DNA of 64,000 nucleotides from Liolophura sinensis. Lineage: Eukaryota; Mollusca; Polyplacophora; Chitonida; Chitonidae. Numbering within the stretch: the first letter of the stretch is position 1; each line of letters starts with the position of its first letter. Below are positions 36,401 through 48,190 of this stretch, one piece after another. The DNA lies in the NCBI RefSeq assembly GCF_032854445.1, contig NC_088295.1, positions 94,233,805-94,297,804 on the forward strand, given 5' to 3'. The position numbers and the translations under genes are program-made. A model generated the notes under the pieces. It made no database searches. It had not been told where the DNA came from and worked only from the letters and a program-made list of their open reading frames with translations.

Positions 36401-39400
36401 AGTAGACTTTTGGTATACCTCACTTTACATGTACTTGCAATAACACAGACAGTTGAATAGTAGGCCTTTGGTATACCTCACTTTATATGTACATGCAATA
36501 ACACAGGCGGTTGAATGGTAGGCGTTTGGTATACCTCACTTTACATGTGCATACAATAACACAGACAGTTGAATGGCAGGCGTTTGGTATACCTCACTTC
36601 ATATGTACATGCAATAACACAGACAGTTGAATAGTAGGCATATGGTATACCTCACTTTACATGTACATGCAATAACACAGTTGAATAGTAGGCGTTTGGT
36701 ATACCTCACTTCATATGTACATGCAATAACACAGACAGTTGAATAGTAGGCATTTGGTATACCTCACTTCATATGTACATGCAATAACACAGACAGTTGA
36801 ATGTTAGGCGTTTGGTATACCTCACTTCATATGTACATGCAATAACACAGACAGTTGAATAGAAGGGGTATGGTATACCTCACTTACATGTACTTGCAAT
36901 AACACAGACAGTTGAATAGTAGGCATTTGATATACCTCACTTCATATGTACATGCAATAACACAGTTGAACAGTAGGCGTATAGTATAGCTCACTTCATA
37001 TGTACATGCAATAACACAGACAGTTGAATGGTTGGCATTTGGTATACCTCACTTCATATGTACATGCAATAAGACAGACAGTTGAATGGTAGGCATTTGG
37101 TATACTTCACTTCATATGTACATGCAATAACACAGACAGTTGTATGGTAGGCGTATGGTATACCTCACTTCATATGTACATGCAATGACACAGTTGAATA
37201 GTAGTCAGTTGGTATCCCTCACTTTACATGTACATGCAATAACACAGACAGTTGAATGGTAGGCATTTGGTATACCTCACTTTAAATGTACATGAACAAG
37301 TTGTTTTTATGCACATTTTATTTGAGTAAAAGTGATTTGTGATGAACTGATAAATTTGCACATTATCAAAGATTATGTGAATGTAATATGTTAGAACACC
37401 TGATACATTAATATTGTTTGCCATATTATGTGTCACATAATGTCATGTGTAGTATCACGTAATATACATGTGTTAAGTCAGCCGTTCAGTTAATGTTAAT
37501 TTGGTAGGAATTACATAATATTTGGATCAGATTTGGCTGTTGTTCTGTAAATATGGGTTGAAATGTCACAATATTGGAAGATATTCAATTTTCTGAAGCT
37601 AAATCTTATCTGAACCATATGGTACACCAGCATGTGAAGCTTAATCTTCCCTGTGCTGATCTCTCAGCCATAGGGAGCACCAGAATGTGAAGTTTCGTCT
37701 TCCTTGTGTTCATCTCTGAGCCATATGGTACACTGGCATGTGACGGTATGTCTTCCCTGTGCTGATCTGTGAGCCATATGGTACACCAGCATGTGAAGTT
37801 TTGTCTTCCTTGTGTTCATCTCTGAGCCATATGGCACACTGGCATGTGAAGGTATGTCTTCCCTGTGCTGATCTCTGAGCCATATGGTACACCAGCATGT
37901 GAAGTTTTGTCTTCCTTGTGTTCATCTCTGAGCCATATGGTACACTGGCATGTGAAGGTATGTCTTCCCTGTGCTGATCTGTGAGCCATATGGTACACTG
38001 GCATGTGAAGGTATGTCTTCCCTGTGCTGATCTCTGAGCCATATGGTACACTGGCATGTGACGGTATGTCTTCCCTGTGCTGATCTCTGAGCCATATGGT
38101 GCACCAGCATGTGACGGTATGTCTTCCCTGTGCTGATCTCTGAGCCATATGGTACACTGGCATGTGAAGGTATGTCTTCCCTGTGCTGATCTCTGAGCCA
38201 TATGGTACACTGGCATGTGACGGTATGTCTTCCCTGTGCTGATCTCTGAGCCATATGGTACACCAGCATGTGAAGGTATGTCTTCCCTGTGCTGATCTCT
38301 GAGCCATATGGTACACCAGCATGTGACGGTATGTCTTCCCTGTGCTGATCTCTGAGCCATATGGTACACCAGCATGTGAAGGTATGTCTTCCCTGTGCTG
38401 ATCTCTGAGCCATGTGGTACACCAGCATGTGAAGGTATGTCTTCCCTGTGCTGATCTGTAACCCATATGGCACACCAGCATGTGAAGTTTCGTCTTCACT
38501 GTGTTCATCTCTGAGCCATATGGTACACTGCCATGTGAAGGTACGTCTTCCCTGTGCTGATCTGTAAGCCATATGGCACACCAGCATGTGACGGTATGTC
38601 TTCCCTGTGCTGATCTCTGAGCCATATGGTACACTGGCATGTGAAGGTATGTCTTCCCTGTGCTGATCTCTGAGCCATATGGTATACTGGCATGTGACGG
38701 TATGTCTTCTCTGTGCTGATCTCTGAGCCATATGGTGCACCAGCATGTGAAGGTATGTCTTCTCTGTGCTGATCTCTGAGCCATATGGTGCACCAGCATG
38801 TGAAGTTTCGTCTTCACTGTGTTCATCTCTGAGCCATATGGTACACTGGCATGTGAAGGTATGTCTTCCCTGTGCTGATCTCTGAGCCATATGTTACACC
38901 AGCATGTGACGGTATGTCTTCCCTGTGCTGATCTCTGAGCCATATGGTACACCAGCATGTGAAGGTATGTTTTCCCTGTGCTGATCTCTGAGCCATATGG
39001 TACACTGGCATGTGAAGGTATGTCTTCCCTGTGCTGATCTCTGAGCCATATGGTACACTGGCATGTGAAGGTATGTTTTCCCTGTGCTGATCTCTGAGCC
39101 ATATGGTACACTGGCATATGAAGGTATGTCTTCCCTGTGCTGATCTCTGAGCCATATGGTACACTGGCATGTGAAGGTATGTCTTCCCTGTGCTGATCTC
39201 TGAGCCATGTGGTACACCAGCATGTGACGGTATGTCTTCCCTGTGCTGATCTCTGAGCCATATGGTACACTGGCATATGAAGGTATGTCTTCCCTGTGCT
39301 GATCTCTGAGCCATATGGTACACTGGCATGTGAAGGTATGTCTTCCCTGTGCTGATCTCTGAGCCATATGGTACACTGGCATGTGAAGGTATGTCTTCCC

Positions 39401-42400
39401 TGTGCTGATCTCTGAGCCATATGGTGCACCAGCATGTGAAAGTATGTCTTCCTTGTGCTGATCTCTGAGCCATATGGTACACCAACATGTGAAAGTATGT
39501 CTTCCTTGTGCTGAATGATGAGCCATAAAGGATACTGTGCAGTCTCCCAACTTAAAATAGCAAATCTTGATCTAACAATTAGGCTGCTTTTTAGAGCTGT
39601 GCATATTGATGCGCACACATATAGAAGATACAATTACTGCTCTCATACAATTGCTGCTCTCTTGAGAGGACATCAGTGATGCAGGTCATGTCCTCATAAG
39701 GTACAAATAAGTTTTGTCATCCATGTACAACAATATACACAGATGTGCTGCTTTTGTGTTTTGTAGCTCCCGGAATGAATGGGGATGTTGTGGAACGTGG
39801 TGAGGAGGGGAACTCCACCAATGGACAGGATGACCAACTGAAGCCTCTTAATCTGGTAAGCTCATCAACTGATCTTGTTCATGTGATATCACTGCCTCTG
39901 CTATGTGCTCATCTCTGAACTTCGCCAGTCACTCTATCCCATCAAAGCTTGTATATTCACCAGGTTTCATTTAAGATTAGGATGTTGAATCTGTGTTGAA
40001 AGTGTCTTTGTGAAATGTTTCATCACACATCTTCTGTTAGTTATGGATGGTGCCCACATTGACGTTACCTGTGTGATATTACCAGACTGCATGTAGTATT
40101 TTACCTTTACTTTAAGGCAACGAGCAGTAGCGCAGGTACAGTTGCAGCCCGGACTGTGTCAGCAGCGGCGACCCTTCAACCCATTATGACACTGGCTCAG
40201 ACAACACTGCAGACGCAGCTGGCGCGCACACAGCTGCCCGGGGGCGTCACCCAGATGGTACAGGCGCAGCCCATCCAGATACAGGCGCAAGATGTCTCCC
40301 AGCAGACCCAGGTGACTGTCCAGCAAATCGCGCAGGCCCTCTCCCAGCAGATGCCTTACTCACAAGGAGGATTCATCATACAGTCCCAGTTTGGCCAGCA
40401 GGTGGTAGTATTTATACCTACATCTGCCATGTGTTTATGTGTCAAATTTCCTGCCAGGACCAAATTATTTGTATACATTCCTTTATTTGCTGACTGATGG
40501 ATTAGAATAACTTTGAACCACAAAAGTGTTTTTCCTCATACCAAACTCCTGCATTCACTTTTTGTCAGCTGACAAGCTGTGATGTCTGCCATTGTACCAT
40601 TGTGTCAAAATGCAACTCAGTCAGTCAGTAAAAGGAACACAAGTCCTAGGCTGAGGCATATACATGCATGGTTTGGAATGGTGTGACGAGAGAAAACTGC
40701 AGCACACTGTAAGTCATTTGTGAACATTAGACCTGGTGCCTTTCTTGTTTAGCACTGGCAACACTCAGTACATGTACTTGTATATCCACTCATGATTAAT
40801 GTCAGGTTGTTATCTCCATGTATCTCCACTCATGATGAATGTCAGGTTGTTATCTCCATGTATCTCCACTCATGATTAATGTCAGGTTGTTATCTCCATG
40901 TATCTCCACTCATGATGAATGTCAGGTTGTTATCTCCATCTATTTCCAATCATTGTGAATGTCAGGTTGTTATCTCCATGTGTCTCCACTCATGATGAAT
41001 GTCAGGTTGTTATCTCCATGTGTCTCCACTCATGATGAATGTCAGTTTGTTATCTCCATGTATCCCCACTCATGATGAATGTCAGTTTGTTATCTCCATG
41101 TATCTCCACTCATGATGAATGTCAGGTTGTTATCTCCATGTATCTCCACTCATGATTAATCTCAGGTTGTTATCTCCATGTATTTCCAATCATTGTTAAT
41201 GTCAGGTTGTTATCTCCATGTATCTCCACTCATGATACATGTCAGGTTGTTATCTCCATGTATCTCCACTCATGATGAATGTCAGGTTGTTATCTCCATG
41301 TGTCTCCACTCATGATGAATGTCAGGTTGTTATCTCCATGTATCTCCTCTCATGATGAATGTCAGTTTGTTATCTCCATGTATCTCCACTAGGCTGTTCT
41401 TTATGACACTTGTACCTGATGGCTTACCTCTACAGTTAATCATGTGAATCATTGAGATTGTTTTTATTCTCTTCCTCACAGATTCCTATGGCCACACAGA
41501 TACCTGGTAACTTTCAGCTCTCAGCAGTGGATCTCCAGCAAATACAACAACAACTTCAGCAGCACCAGCAGCAGTTACAACAACAACAGCAGCAAATACA
41601 GCAGCAGGTGGTACAGGTCAGTTTCTGCTTACTGGTAGCAAAATGACTGTGGCCGGCAAATTCATATAGAACCCATACTTTTGGTGAATTCAGTTTTAGA
41701 AATTGTCATATATGGCTTACTGCATGCTAACCCTAACAGTCTTAATTGAGCCACTGCCCTTGAACTTAGTTGATTATCATTTCTGATCTCTTTGAGAGCA
41801 CTGCAGCACACTGTAAGTCATTTGTGTCAGAGTTTTTCTTTGAGATCAGGGATTTTTGAAAGGCCTACAGGAAGTAGCAGTATTTTAATCTAAAGTCCAG
41901 AATGAGCCAGGTTGGTGTGGTTCTTTGTAGCCATATGTGTGATTGGAATAACAGTGTATAAAAACTTTACTTTGGAATGTAGAACTAACACTTTCACATT
42001 GTTTTTCTGTGTAGTATGATGGCTAACATGGGCTTGACAGACCACTGATTGCACCTAATCATTAATTGATTCTCTATTGATTATTGAGTTTTGGTTGAGC
42101 TTCCATGTTCACATTCCAAATATCTTAGAAGCTCATCCATAAATTTATTCAACATTAACACTAACCTTCAGTGTGGCAGGACTGCCCAAGGCAGTTGTCT
42201 TTTGTCAGGTAGTTTAACTGTAGACTGCATGTCTTCTAGTCCTTCAGTTTGGGAGCATTTGCATAGCAGAATGCACCAGAAGATATATGTTGGTCATTGT
42301 ACAATATATAAATCTCAGGACCTGGAGGTGGACTGGGAGTTATCCATGTGACAAGTTAAATTTACAGATGGTAGGAAGGAGAGATAAAGGCACCGGTATG

Positions 42401-45400
42401 ATGAGGTCCTAAATGAGACAGTGGTTAACAGTAGTAATCAGGTGGTAAGATATAGTCTACATGACACAAAGCCTACTGGGAGGGTAACATGTAGCCTATG
42501 TGAGGATGGTGATGAGGCCGTAACATGTAGCCTATGTGTGACAGTGGTGATGAGGCAGTAACATGTAGCCTATGTGTGACAGTGGTGATGAGGCGGTAAC
42601 ATGTAGCCTATGTGTGACAGTGGTGATGAGACGGTAACATGTAGCCTATGTGTGACAGTGGTGATGAGGCAGTAACGTGTAGCCTATGTGTGACAGTGGT
42701 GATGAGGCAGTAACATGTAGCCTATGTGTGACAGTGGTGATGAGGCAGTAACATGTAGCCTATGTGTGACAGTGGTGATGAGGTGGTAACATGTAGCCTG
42801 TGTGTGACAGTGGTGATGAGGTGGTAACATGTAGCCTATGTGTGACAGTGGTGATGAGGCAGTAACATGTAGCCTATGTGTGACAGTGGTGATGAGGCGG
42901 TAACATGTAGCCTATGTGTGACAATGGCGATGAGGCGGTAACATGTAGCCTATGTGTGACATTGGTGATAAGACGGTAACATGTAGCCTGTGTGTGAGGG
43001 TGGTGATTAGGTGGTAACATGTAGCCTATGTGTGACAGTGCTGATGGGGCGGTAACATGTAGCCTATGTGTGACATTGGTGATGAGGCAGTAACGTGTAG
43101 CCTGTGTGTGAGGGTGGTGATGGGGCGGTAACATGTAGCCTATGTGTGACAATGATGATGAGGTGGTAACATGTAGCCTGTGTGTGAGGGTGGTGATGAG
43201 GTGGTAACATGTAGCCTTTGTGTGACAGCGGCGATGAGGCGGTAACATGTAGCCTATGTGTGACCGTGGTGATGGGGCGGTAACATGTAGCCTATGTGTA
43301 ACAGTGGTGATGAGGCGGGTAACATGTAGCCTATGTGTGACAGTGGTGATGAGGCGGTAACATGTAGCCTATGTGTGACAGTGGTGATGATGTGGTAACA
43401 TGTAGCCTATGTGTGAGGGTGATGATGAGGCGGTAACATGTAGCCTGTGTGTGAGGGTGGTGATGAGGTGGTAACCTATGTGTGACAGTGGTGATGAGGC
43501 GGTAACATGTAGCCTATGTGTGATAGTGGTGATGAAGTGGTAACATGTAGCCTGTGTGTGAGGGTGGTGATGAAGTGGCAACATGTAGCCTGTGTGTGAC
43601 AGTGGTGATGAGGCGGTAACGTGTAGCCTGTGTGTGACAGCGGTGATGAGGTGGTAACATGTAGCCTATGTGTGACAGTGGTGATGGGGCGGTAACATGT
43701 AGCCTATGTGTGACAGTGGTGATGATGCGGTAACATGTAACCTATGTGTGACAGTGATGATGAGGTGGTAACATGTAGCCTATGTGTGAGGGTGGTGATG
43801 AGGCGGTAACATGTAGCCTATGTGTGTGAGGGTGGTGATGAAGTGGCAACATGTAGCCTGTGTGTGACGGTGGTGATGAGGCGGTAACGTGTAGCCTATG
43901 TGTGACAGCGGTGATGAGGTGGTAACATGTAGCCTATGTGTGACAGTGGTGATGAGGCGGTAACATGTAGCCTATGTGTGACCGTGGTGATGGGGTGGTA
44001 ACATGTAGCCTATGTGTGACAGTGGTGATGAGGCGGTAACGTGTAGCCTATGTGTGACAGTGGTGATGAGGCGGTAACATGTAGCCTGTGTGTGACAGTG
44101 GTGATGAGGTGGTAACATGTAGCCTATGTGTGACAGTGGTGATGAGGCGGTAACGTGGAGCCTATGTGTGACAGTGGTGATGATGCGGTAACATGTAGCC
44201 TGTGTGTGACAGTGATGATGAGGTGGTAACATGTAGCCTATGTGTGAGGGTGGTGATGAGGCGGTAACATGTAGCCTATGTGAGGGTGGTGATGAGGCGG
44301 TAACATGTAGCCTATGTGTGACAGTGATGATGAGGCGGTAACATGTAGCCTATGTGTGAGGGTGGTGATGAGGCGGTAACATATAGCCTGTGTGTGAGTG
44401 TGGTGATGAGGTGGTAACATGAAGGCTATGTGTGAGGGTGGTGATGGGGCGGTAACATGTAGCCTATGTGTGACAGTGGTGATGAGGCGGTAACATGTAG
44501 CCTATGTGTGACCGTGGTGATGGGGTGGTAACATGTAGCCTATGTGTGACAGTGGTGATGAGGTGGTAGCGTGTAGCCTATGTGTGACAGTGGTGATGAG
44601 GCGGTAACATGTAGCCTATGTGTGACAGTGGTGATGATGCGGTAACATGCAGCCTGTGTGTGAGTGTGGTGATGAGGTGGTAACATGTAGCCTATGTGTG
44701 ACAATGGTGATGAGGCGGTAACATGTAGCCTATGTGTGACAATGGTGATGAGGCGGTAACATGTAGCCTATGTGTGACAGTGGTGATGAGGCGGTAACAT
44801 GTAGCCTATGTGTGACATCGGTGATGAGGCGGTAACATGTAACGTATGTGTGACCGTGGTGATGAGGCGGTAACATGTAGCCTATGTGTGACAGTGATGA
44901 TGAGGTGGTAACATGTAGCCTGTGTATGAAGGTGGTAATGAGGCGGTAACATGTAGCCTATGTGTGACAGTGGTGATGAGGCAGTAACATGTAGCCTATG
45001 TGTGACCGTGGTGATGGGGTGGTAACATGTAGCCTATGTGTGACAGTGGTGATGAGGTGGTAGCGTGTAGCCTATGTGTGACAGTGGTGATGAGGTGGTA
45101 ACATGTAGCCTATGTGTGAGTGGTAATAAAGTTTTAACATGTAGTCTGTGTGTCACAGGGATAAAGAGGTGGTAAGATAGTGTGCATGACACATACAGTG
45201 GTAATGGGGTGGTAGGATGTAGTCTACGTGGCATACAATGGTAATGAGGTGGTAAGACGCAGTCTGCTGGGCAAACAGTTGTAATGGGGTGGTAAGATGT
45301 CGGCTTTATAGGGCACTGTGGCAATGAGGTGTTGAGATATATCATTTTTAGTAAAGTGGTGTAATGAGGTTGTAAGATGTAGTTTGCATAGAGCAGTGTC

Positions 45401-48190
45401 AGTGGTAGTGAGGGTGTAAGATGTATTACATGTAAGTGTGAGACCCTGTGATAATGGAGGATGATGTGTTGTTGTGCAGGCACAGCAACAGCTCCAGGGG
45501 CCCACGACGACAGCCACTAAAGTGACACCGACAGTACTGCAAGCCCAGGTGTTGAGTCCAGGGCTAACTAAGGTGTCAGCCAGCCCTCAGTTGATCCAGC
45601 AGGTCACCACCCCAGGGCAGGCCACGCCCGTCCCAAATCTTCAGCAGTTTGTATTCGTCAATCCCAGCCCACAGGCCAGCGGTATCCAGCCCCAGCTGCT
45701 TTTTCCCAACCAGGTCAGCGCAGCACAGGGCTTGTCTCAACATCACCAGGCTCGTCTAACATCTATATTGTGTCTCACTTGGTGCAGATTCCTATTCCTG
45801 TTACCTACTTCATCTGCAGTAACATCTATTACAATGGCCACTGCTGTTCATCCAATCCATTTCCTGCTTTCTTATTGTGGGCACTGAAGTCTGTACCTCT
45901 TAACTTTAATCCATGTGTTTGTGGTTTGATATGATTGGTCTCACCATTTCAAAAAGGAGCTAATGGACAGGCTGGAAGTAGGTGTCATTTTAGATGTAGA
46001 AAGCAAGGAATCAGTATAGGAAGCAGCTTCTAGATCTGACTCTAGGGAGATTGGGCACGAAACCTGTGTACATTGTAGTACTGAGGGGAAACTTGCTGAT
46101 ATTTGCACCTTCTATTGTAATGCCTGATAAAATATAAGTATTTAACCAAAACATACATGATTGTGATGGGTGGCAGAGCTGTTTACAGAGCTTCATAAGT
46201 GAGATTCTCTTTTGCTGTGGGGTTAATTTTCTGAACTGTTTGAGTTCATACCAGTGTTTTACTGTAGGATTTACTGCCATAATACTCTAATCATTACTGT
46301 CAAAATTATTTGTTTGTTCACAGTTTCATCTAACCTCTCTGTTCATTGAGTTATTTTAACATTTGTACCTGTGTTGAAGCTCATGTTATGGGGTAATTTT
46401 TTATCCATATACTTTCAGCTAGTTTTGTGGCATTAATATAACATTATACAGAGGTGTTGATGTTAAGTTGTCCCCAATGTTTTCTCTCCCATCAGAGCAT
46501 TGTACAGGGAGTGACACCATCAGCGACCTCTCCACAGACAGGCACCACTGTCACTGTAACACCTCAACCCTTGGTTGTCTCCCCTTCCTCACCCAACACC
46601 AGCCAGTCTCAGCCCACTGTACAGCCAGTGCCACTTGTGAGTTACCCTTATGTTTATCAGTCATCATTATCAAGTCTGTCTCTTTAGAATAAATGTTTCC
46701 TTGTCTTTTGCTTTATAGCATTTCTCAGTTAATAACTAGACTTTAAAGGCGATCAAGTCACTGACTCTTTATACATGTGAATAGATTTGGGTCAGATCAT
46801 CGTTTGTACAATGGACTTCTGTCATTTCAGCCAGAAGAAAACATTGATTTAGAAGAGTTGGAGCAGTTTGCGAAAACATTCAAGAGGAGGAGGATTGAAT
46901 TGGGTAAAAACAGCAGTTGTTAAATAATGCTTCTAAATAAATACATTGTTAAAACGATGAAAAAAAGAGGAACACTGGAGATACTGCAGGGCAGAACTAG
47001 TGCATTTTCATATGTGTGATGTTGCATACACCATTTGTGAAAGAGTATATTAACAGTTGACAGCTCATAGTTTGTGTGTTATTTTAGAGATGAGCATCCT
47101 GTGTGAGACTTTTGCGAGTTTGTATGCACACGTGTATTCATCTTAGCCTGATTGCAGGTAACTGAATACGGAGTAGGTGTTTAACTGTTTTATTTCACGT
47201 TATTTATGACACTGACACTTGTGGATACAGTGATTACATTTGAGTTTTCTTGTCTCTGCCTCAGGTTTTACCCAGGGGGACGTTGGCCTGGCTATGGGCA
47301 AACTCTACGGCAATGATTTCAGTCAGACCACCATCTCTCGGTTTGAGGCTCTCAACCTTAGCTTTAAGAACATGTGTAAGCTGAAGCCGTTGTTGTACAA
47401 GTGGTTGGAGGATGCCAACACGATGACCTCTAACCCCAGTGTGTTAGCAGGGTCTCCGGTCAGTTCGGACTCCATTAACAGGAGGAGGAAGAAGCGCACA
47501 AGTATCGACTCCTCCATACGTGTTGCCATGGAGAAGAGCTTCTTGCAGAACCCCAAACCCACGTCTGAGGAGATCGGCATCCTGGCCGACAGCTTGACTA
47601 TGGAGAAGGAAGTGGTGCGTGTGTGGTTTTGCAATCGGAGACAGAAGGAGAAACGCATCAACCCTCCGTCTTCACTCACCAATGCTCAGCTTCAGATCAT
47701 GAGCCTTAACCATGTGACTAGCGGGCTTGTGCCCACCTCCCCTGTCACCCAAATCGTGGGCAGTCCAGGCTCTGTGGTCTCCACAGTAACTACACCAACC
47801 ATGGCTGTGGGGGTACCCTCGGCGATGACCCTTCCCGTCAGTGTGTCCCCCTCATCGCACAGCACCGCAGCGTCAAACTCTGTGAGCATCTCCACACCGT
47901 CATCTGCTCACTCTGCCAAGTCTCTGCCAGGCAGCATTTTAAACACAAACTCTGCGGTAACAGTGAGTCTCGCTAACTCTGGTGGGGGCACACCGGTGAA
48001 GCTGACCTTACCCCCTGGCATGACGCTGTCCAGTGTCAATCAGACCCCTCTGAATATGACCACAGCAAATCCAAACTTAGTGTTAACGCCAGTGGCTAGC
48101 ACCAAGTCAAACTCTACCTCAACCAATGCACAACCCATCGTCCTCAGTGCTGCTGCCCTCTCTACTATAGCCTCAAAAAGTACGGCATAG
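24387..48190 (+). CDS. POU2F: POU class II transcription factor (Oct-1/POU2F type), eight exons
   Basis: Exons 24387-24426, 39767-39855, 40117-40404, 41482-41616, 45480-45713, 46496-46636, 46831-46903 and 47265-48190 join in phase to about 641 codons. Residues 1-309 are a Gln/Thr-rich activation region with [14 protein letters not shown]. The POU-specific domain spans about 314-386 ([40 protein letters not shown]). A short Ser-rich linker follows. The POU homeodomain spans about 406-465 ([25 protein letters not shown]). The Ser/Thr-rich tail ends at TAG 48188-48190. Class II proteins bind the octamer ATTTGCAT in the nucleus; Drosophila nubbin/pdm2 belong here. The first intron is 15.3 kb. An extra 5' exon or alternative start cannot be excluded. 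Confidence 0.93.
25845..25960 (+). mobile_element. SINE fragment, family B 3' part
   Basis: CCTCTCCGGCTGTATGTGGG, GGTCTTGCAGCAACCCGTAG and GAAATATTCTTGAGTACAGC end in ATACCAATCAAATAAATAAA. This matches the 3' half of 53355-53610. The head is missing. Confidence 0.75.
26195..28065 (+). repeat. 57-bp minisatellite, about 33 copies
   Basis: The unit runs GTCATGTGGACTGGACTTAG TCCGTGCCACTGTATGTTGT CAGAGGTCTCCAGTATT. Between 27481 and 27950 a four-unit block is repeated with an exact 228-bp offset. The period is a multiple of three, giving an artefactual ORF of 202 codons. Confidence 0.95.
34600..34900 (+). repeat. Degenerate TTTTGTGTGTG-type repeat
   Basis: Diverged units around GAAAGTCTGTATTTTGTGTG recur roughly every 25-33 bp with indels. 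It looks like an old, decaying minisatellite. Confidence 0.65.
35380..37300 (+). repeat. 58-bp minisatellite, about 32 copies
   Basis: The unit is TACATGCAATAACACAGACA GTTGAATAGTAGGCGTTTGG TATACCTCACTTTACATG. Every unit carries TACATGTACATG or TATGTACATG, and ATGCAATA, one base away from an octamer-type ATGCAAAT. Several units lack GACA. Confidence 0.95.
37610..39530 (+). repeat. 53-bp minisatellite, about 36 copies
   Basis: The unit is GTGAAGGTATGTCTTCCCTG TGCTGATCTCTGAGCCATAT GGTACACTGGCAT. Most units carry AAGGTATGT, a strong donor-like word in the sense of POU2F. On the minus strand no frame of the unit contains a stop, so a 605-codon ORF arises; I do not call it a gene. The array ends about 236 bp before POU2F exon 2. 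Confidence 0.95.
39767..39855 (+). CDS. POU2F: POU2F exon 2
   Basis: Acceptor TTTTGTAG ends at 39766. It reads [20 protein letters not shown] then [10 protein letters not shown], donor GTAAGC. The layout resembles the N-terminus of vertebrate Oct-1 (a GDGNTGTQTNG-like stretch). Confidence 0.8.
40117..40404 (+). CDS. POU2F: POU2F exon 3 (Gln/Thr-rich)
   Basis: Acceptor TACTTTAAG ends at 40116. Reads [20 protein letters not shown], then [15 protein letters not shown] and [18 protein letters not shown]. The donor is GTAGTA at 40405, or GTGGTA three bases earlier; both keep phase 0. Confidence 0.8.
40790..41395 (+). repeat. 40-bp minisatellite, about 15 copies
   Basis: The unit is GTCAGGTTGTTATCTCCATG TATCTCCACTCATGATGAAT. 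It lies in POU2F intron 3 and ends 86 bp before exon 4. Confidence 0.95.
41482..41616 (+). CDS. POU2F: POU2F exon 4 (polyglutamine-rich)
   Basis: Acceptor CTTCCTCACAG ends at 41481; donor GTCAGT at 41617. It reads [20 protein letters not shown], followed by a Gln-rich stretch with CAG/CAA codons, and ends VVQ. It resembles the LQQLQQLQQQN segment of vertebrate Oct-1. Confidence 0.85.
41617..42464 (+). other. POU2F intron 4, single-copy part
   Basis: No gene seen. A perfect octamer word ATTTGCAT lies at 42257-42264. Confidence 0.5.
42465..45479 (+). repeat. 38-bp minisatellite, about 70 copies plus degenerate edge
   Basis: The unit is GTGATGAGGCGGTAACATGT AGCCTATGTGTGACAGTG. It is regular to about 45120. 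From there to the exon 5 acceptor at 45479 diverged copies (GTAATGAGGTGGTAAGATG-like) continue, so the array decays into the splice site. Confidence 0.94.
45480..45713 (+). CDS. POU2F: POU2F exon 5 (Gln-rich)
   Basis: Acceptor GTTGTTGTGCAG ends at 45479. Reads [20 protein letters not shown], then [15 protein letters not shown] and LLFPNQ, donor GTCAGC at 45714. LQQFVFVNP parallels LQQFVLVHP of vertebrate Oct-1. Confidence 0.88.
45714..46495 (+). other. POU2F intron 5
   Basis: Single-copy sequence; the open frame past 45713 is intron read-through. Nothing else recognised. Confidence 0.5.
46496..46636 (+). CDS. POU2F: POU2F exon 6 (Thr/Ser/Pro-rich)
   Basis: Acceptor CTCCCATCAG, donor GTGAGT. 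Reads [20 protein letters not shown] and ends PTVQPVPL. Phase 0 at both ends. Confidence 0.85.
46831..46903 (+). CDS. POU2F: POU2F exon 7 (start of POU-specific domain)
   Basis: Acceptor TGTCATTTCAG, donor GTAAAA. The 73-bp exon reads [20 protein letters not shown] then RIEL, the first helix of the POU-specific domain. The Gly codon is split with exon 8. Confidence 0.92.
47265..48190 (+). CDS. POU2F: POU2F exon 8 (POU-specific, homeodomain, C-terminus)
   Basis: Acceptor CTCTGCCTCAG ends at 47264. Contains [36 protein letters not shown], the 20-residue-class linker, [40 protein letters not shown] and [16 protein letters not shown], then a Ser/Thr/Pro-rich tail. The homeodomain recognition helix is the POU type (Cys in WFCNRR). 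Stop TAG at 48188. One uninterrupted exon carries most of both DNA-binding domains. Confidence 0.95.

Larger units (their letters stand above)
24427..39766 (+). other. POU2F intron 1 (15.3 kb)
   Basis: It holds a SINE fragment at 25845, a 57-bp array at 26195-28065, a degenerate array at 34600-34900, and the 58-bp and 53-bp arrays from 35380 to 39530. Between them the DNA is AT-rich and single copy. Perfect octamer words ATTTGCAT occur at 28768-28775 and 33647-33654; the latter runs straight into TAATTGATTAA. No nested gene was recognised. Confidence 0.6.

Noticed and set aside
37816-39633. 605-codon minus-strand ORF
   Set aside because: It lies entirely in the 53-bp minisatellite, is open in all three minus frames, has no family resemblance and changes like non-coding repeat. 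Kept only as a finding.
47240-47264. Upstream extension MSFLVSASG of the POU exon ORF
   Set aside because: This is intron read-through before the acceptor CTCTGCCTCAG; the spliced frame gives the expected LGFTQGDVG.
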